Shown: piece after piece, positions 61,122 through 64,000 of the stretch
Layout: every line of letters starts with the position of its first letter
Numbering within the stretch: the first letter of the stretch is position 1
Assembly: GCA_037903355.1 (NCBI GenBank)
Contig: JBAJFE010000018.1
Location: 1,054,001 to 1,118,000 of the forward strand
Reading direction: 5' to 3'
Length of the DNA stretch: 64,000 nt
Source of the DNA: Trichuris trichiura
Lineage: Eukaryota; Nematoda; Enoplea; Trichinellida; Trichuridae
Notes under the pieces: model-generated
Database searches by the model: none
What the model was told of the DNA's origin: nothing
Seen by the model: only the letters and a program-made list of their open reading frames with translations
Made by a program: the position numbers and the translations under genes

Positions 61122-63674
61122 TTAGTTGGGTAGGGCGCAGCATTGGAATTTATTAATCGGCGCAGCCCATACTTCACTAACCTCCACGCCATTGTCGCAA
61201 TGGATAGTGGAGTTGCTCTGGATGTACAGAGCCTCCTTAATACGCCTAAGATGTAATAAGTTTTCGTGGCATATGATCTTCGGGTGCGGGTCGAGTGTGC
61301 ACCGAGATGCGTGCTCAACGATCACTGAGGCACTTATCGCGTTCTCCATGGCTTTTCGAGGGTCCGTTGTCGGTGGACGCCCTCGGCCGGTGGCCTGTAT
61401 CCCATTGAGTCTTCGTTCGGCGTTCTTGTATGTCAACACATTCTTCATGTGTTGGCCGAATCTCTTAAGTAAAGTGTTGCCCGTTTCTCCTATGTAGGAG
61501 GCGTTGCAACCACACTTTATTTGGTAAATGACACCGGGTCTGCTGTCAAAAGGAACCTTGATCTTGTCATTTCTCACAATCGAACGAAAATTACATGAAC
61601 TTTTAAATCTCACGTTGAAATTTAAGGAGCGCCCCAGTCTCCTGATTCGTTCACTTAAACCACTGTAGTAGGGAAGGAGCAGCACCGGGCGTTGTTGGTT
61701 ATCAGGCGGGGACGGTGATGAAGGTTTATTTTGTTGGCACTGTTTAATAATGGAATTGATGAATTTACTGGGGTATCCGTTACTGCATAGTGTGTTATAA
61801 ATGTGTCTTAATTCTGTATTTAAATATTCAGGGTCACAAACCGTTAGGGCCCTGTCAACCATCCCTTTAACTATACCTCTTTTAACTGAAATAGGGTGAT
61901 GAGAAGAAAAGTTTAGGTGCCGGTCCGAGTGGGTGGGTTTCCTATAAACTGTTGTTTTTAACTTATTCCCTTGTTTAATGACTAAGACATCTAGAAAAGG
62001 GAGTTTACAATTATTTTCCTTCTCAATGGTTAGCGTTATCTGGTTGGGGAAAAGACTATTCAGGTGTTCCAAGAGAGTTTCTTCACTGCCTGATTTTATG
62101 ATGGCAAAGATGTCGTCTACATATCTTTTGAAAATGATAGGAGGGGCACAGTCTTGCAGAGTGCTGAAGGCTTTTTCTTCGAGATGTTCCATGAAGATCT
62201 CCGCAAGTATGGGGGAGAGTGGACTGCCCATAGGCGCACCGTCCTTTTGTGAGAAGAAACTATCCTGGAATCTGAAGTAGTTGCCCTCGCGCATGCAGAA
62301 CGACACTAATTTAACTATGTGGGTGGGGTTTAATTTCGTCCTCTGCAAGATGGTGTCATCTGCATCTAACAGAGTTTGAAGCAAGTTGATGGTATATTTT
62401 ATGGGAACGCTTGTGAAAAGGTCTTTTACATCGTAACTGACCATGATGTCACCGGGCTGCATTTTTATGTCTTTTAGTGTGGAACAAAATTCTTTACAAT
62501 TTTTAACATTGGACTCGCGTTTACCGGTTAGGGGTTGGATTATAGTTTTTAGATATGAACAAAGTCTTGAGGTGACACTATTAATGCTGGAGACAACTGG
62601 TCTTAGAGGGACACCTGGTTTGTGGATTTTGGGAAGGCCGTAAAGTTCAGGGCACCTAGTGTTACTGATGTATGAGAGACTACGGTTTATTTTAGAAATA
62701 ATTGGGTCTTGGGGTTCATTGGCGAAGGAGTCTAACATATTTTGCAAAAGTTTTCGGGTCTTATCGGTCGGGTCTTGTTTTATGGGACGGTAAACGGGGT
62801 TGCTGAGGAGCTCATTTATCTTTTGTGTTTAGATGTTCCTATCCAGTGTAACAACCGTATTACCTTTGTCAGCCTTCGTAATCACAATGTCCGTTCTAGA
62901 TTTTAGACTTTTAATGGTCCCCCGTTCTGAACTACTTAGGTTTGGGGTCGGACGATTGTTGTTGTTGTTGCGCAATACTAGGCTGGAGATGTGACCTTTA
63001 ATTTCTTTAGCCACTTTAGGATCGGTTTGCGCGAGACCGTACTCTGTGGAGGCAATTATATCTAGAATCGGGGGGTTCTTAGGAGTGGGAACGAAATTTA
63101 AACCTTTGCCTAAAACTGCTTTCTCATTGTCGTTTAGAACAAGGGAGCTGAGGTTAACGATAGTTTTATCTGTGTTATTGAGTGAAGATGATGGACGCGC
63201 TTGCTTATTGTTGGACCTACGGAACTCCTAGGAGCGAGAACAATATAGGGATTGGAACTTTCTGTCTAGAAGGGGTGTTTGGTTTATTTTTATTAGGGAA
63301 CTGGTATTTTTAATGTGGAATCTCAGTTGGATGAGAAGGTCCGGTCTTAGAGAGTCAGAAAGGCAGGTTGAGGAGCTGTTAGAAACATACCTTAAGTGGA
63401 CCATTGATTTCCTATGGTCCATGATAGTGGACCTCAACAGGGAAAAACCGGTGGATTTTAATAAATTACTCGTTCGTTGACTGTGCGCGTGGTTCCATTT
63501 TAGATGGAAGCTTTTTGGCAGCAGGCCAGCGTCACGACATTTAATCAGGAAGGTAAGCTTACCGAGTGTTGATGTAAGCTTGCTATTTGTCTGTTCTAGC
63601 AGCTTAGCTGCTTCAAGGATGGTGGACCTCAACAGACTATCTGACGTAATCGCATGCTTTCGCTGGCAGACGAG
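61122..63674 (-). pseudogene. PLE polyprotein: reverse transcriptase + GIY-YIG endonuclease, two in-frame stops
   Basis: One frame of 851 codons with just two internal stops, TAG at 63228-63230 and TAA at 62829-62831, and no frameshift, so decay is recent. The N-terminal region (FLIKCRDAGLLPKSFHLKW) is of PLE type. Reverse-transcriptase motifs in order: LYGLPKIHKPGVPLRPV, VSYDVKDLFTSVPI, QKDGAPMGSPLSPILAEIF, KRYVDDIFAI (about 62107-62126) and LPFLDVL. The GIY-YIG domain follows: GVIYQIKCGCNASYIGETGN (about 61480-61540), the helix Arg in LKRFGQH, and IKEALYIQ with the catalytic Glu. PLEs prime reverse transcription at nicks or telomeric ends. The frame opens upstream of any clear ATG; a stop at 63675-63677 bounds it. 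Confidence 0.92.
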
Positions 63675-64000
63675 TTAGCGCAAGTTGTAATAGCAAAGTG
63701 AAAATGTTTTTAAGTTAGGAATTTCCACGCCCACGTCGCTGCGAGATCCGTTGTACCAAACCGGGTAGTAATCAATTCTTTTAAGCTTTTGGATAAAAAT
63801 GACCGCGGGAGTGATTGAACACTACCATATGTGAAAGTTCGGAGCGGTGCACAGTGGTTTTAGAGCCCACCAACTGATACATGACCATGAAGCACCACTC
63901 TTAAGGCGGTTACAAGCGACCTATCCGAATTGGCAGAAGTTTAAAGTCCAGCTGAGTTTAAACCTGTACCTGCACACACTTAATCAGTTGTTAGCGTTTG
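63675..64000. other. 5' flank of the Penelope-like element
   Basis: Nothing recognised. On the minus strand this would hold the element's 5' untranslated or pseudo-LTR part; no hammerhead-like core was seen. Confidence 0.4.

Larger units (their letters stand above)
61005..63674 (-). mobile_element. Penelope-like retroelement (PLE), nearly full length
   Basis: A minus-strand element with N-terminal region, reverse transcriptase and GIY-YIG endonuclease in one frame, and a hammerhead-like motif at the 3' flank. No second hammerhead copy was seen 5' of the frame inside the window, so the 5' pseudo-LTR is absent, degraded or outside. The outer ends are not defined. Confidence 0.85.

Noticed and set aside
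61126..61497. Plus-strand 123-codon open frame in the Penelope-like element
   Set aside because: Antisense shadow of the GIY-YIG region.

Overview
The window looks like nuclear DNA of a nematode, most likely an enoplean of the Trichuris/Trichinella type. That placement is inference. It rests on very short GT-AG introns (about 40-60 bp is common here), the protein families present (a FOXO/DAF-16 orthologue, a receptor guanylyl cyclase, EB-module secreted proteins, a DUF7042-type ectodomain protein), moderate AT richness, wide gene-poor stretches and a Penelope-like retroelement. No operons, rRNA or CRISPR are seen.

Layout, left to right. 1-7.3 kb: dispersed and tandem repeats, a plus-strand exon for a Cys-rich single-pass membrane protein (2720-3255) and, convergent with it, a six-exon minus-strand gene for a DUF7042-7045-type extracellular protein (3585-7313, 5' end missing). 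7.3-15.8 kb: gene-poor, with an orphan signal-peptide exon (12112-12262) and a doubtful two-exon small gene (14250-14559). 15.8-20.9 kb: a complete 15-exon gene for exocyst subunit EXOC8/Exo84; joining the exons gives a 690-residue protein with every phase consistent. Its largest intron carries a 174-bp inverted-repeat element with a hammerhead-ribozyme-like motif. 21.3-24.2 kb, convergent: a six-exon secreted EB-module gene of 431 residues. 26.5-29.3 kb, minus: a receptor guanylyl cyclase whose ectodomain resembles a bacterial PstS-type phosphate-binding protein rather than the usual ANF-receptor domain. 29.7-45.8 kb: no supported gene, but several striking foldbacks. 45.8-47.0 kb: a single-exon leucine-rich-repeat membrane protein. 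50.1-52.3 kb, minus: a complete two-exon FOXO (DAF-16) gene with both Akt sites, a poly-Q tract and a C-terminal activation motif. 52.3-61 kb: gene-free and repeat-rich, with three tRNA-like SINE copies and a perfect 31-bp hairpin. 61.0-63.7 kb, minus: a Penelope-like element encoding reverse transcriptase plus GIY-YIG endonuclease, in one frame but broken by two stops, with a hammerhead-like motif at its 3' flank.

The genes are not an obvious pathway cluster. Two of them, the guanylyl cyclase and FOXO, belong to families that in C. elegans act in sensory/cGMP and insulin signalling, but nothing here shows that they are co-regulated. The most unusual items are the PstS-like ectodomain on the guanylyl cyclase, the three hammerhead-like motifs, and the two long near-perfect or perfect hairpins at 40.6 and 54.2 kb.
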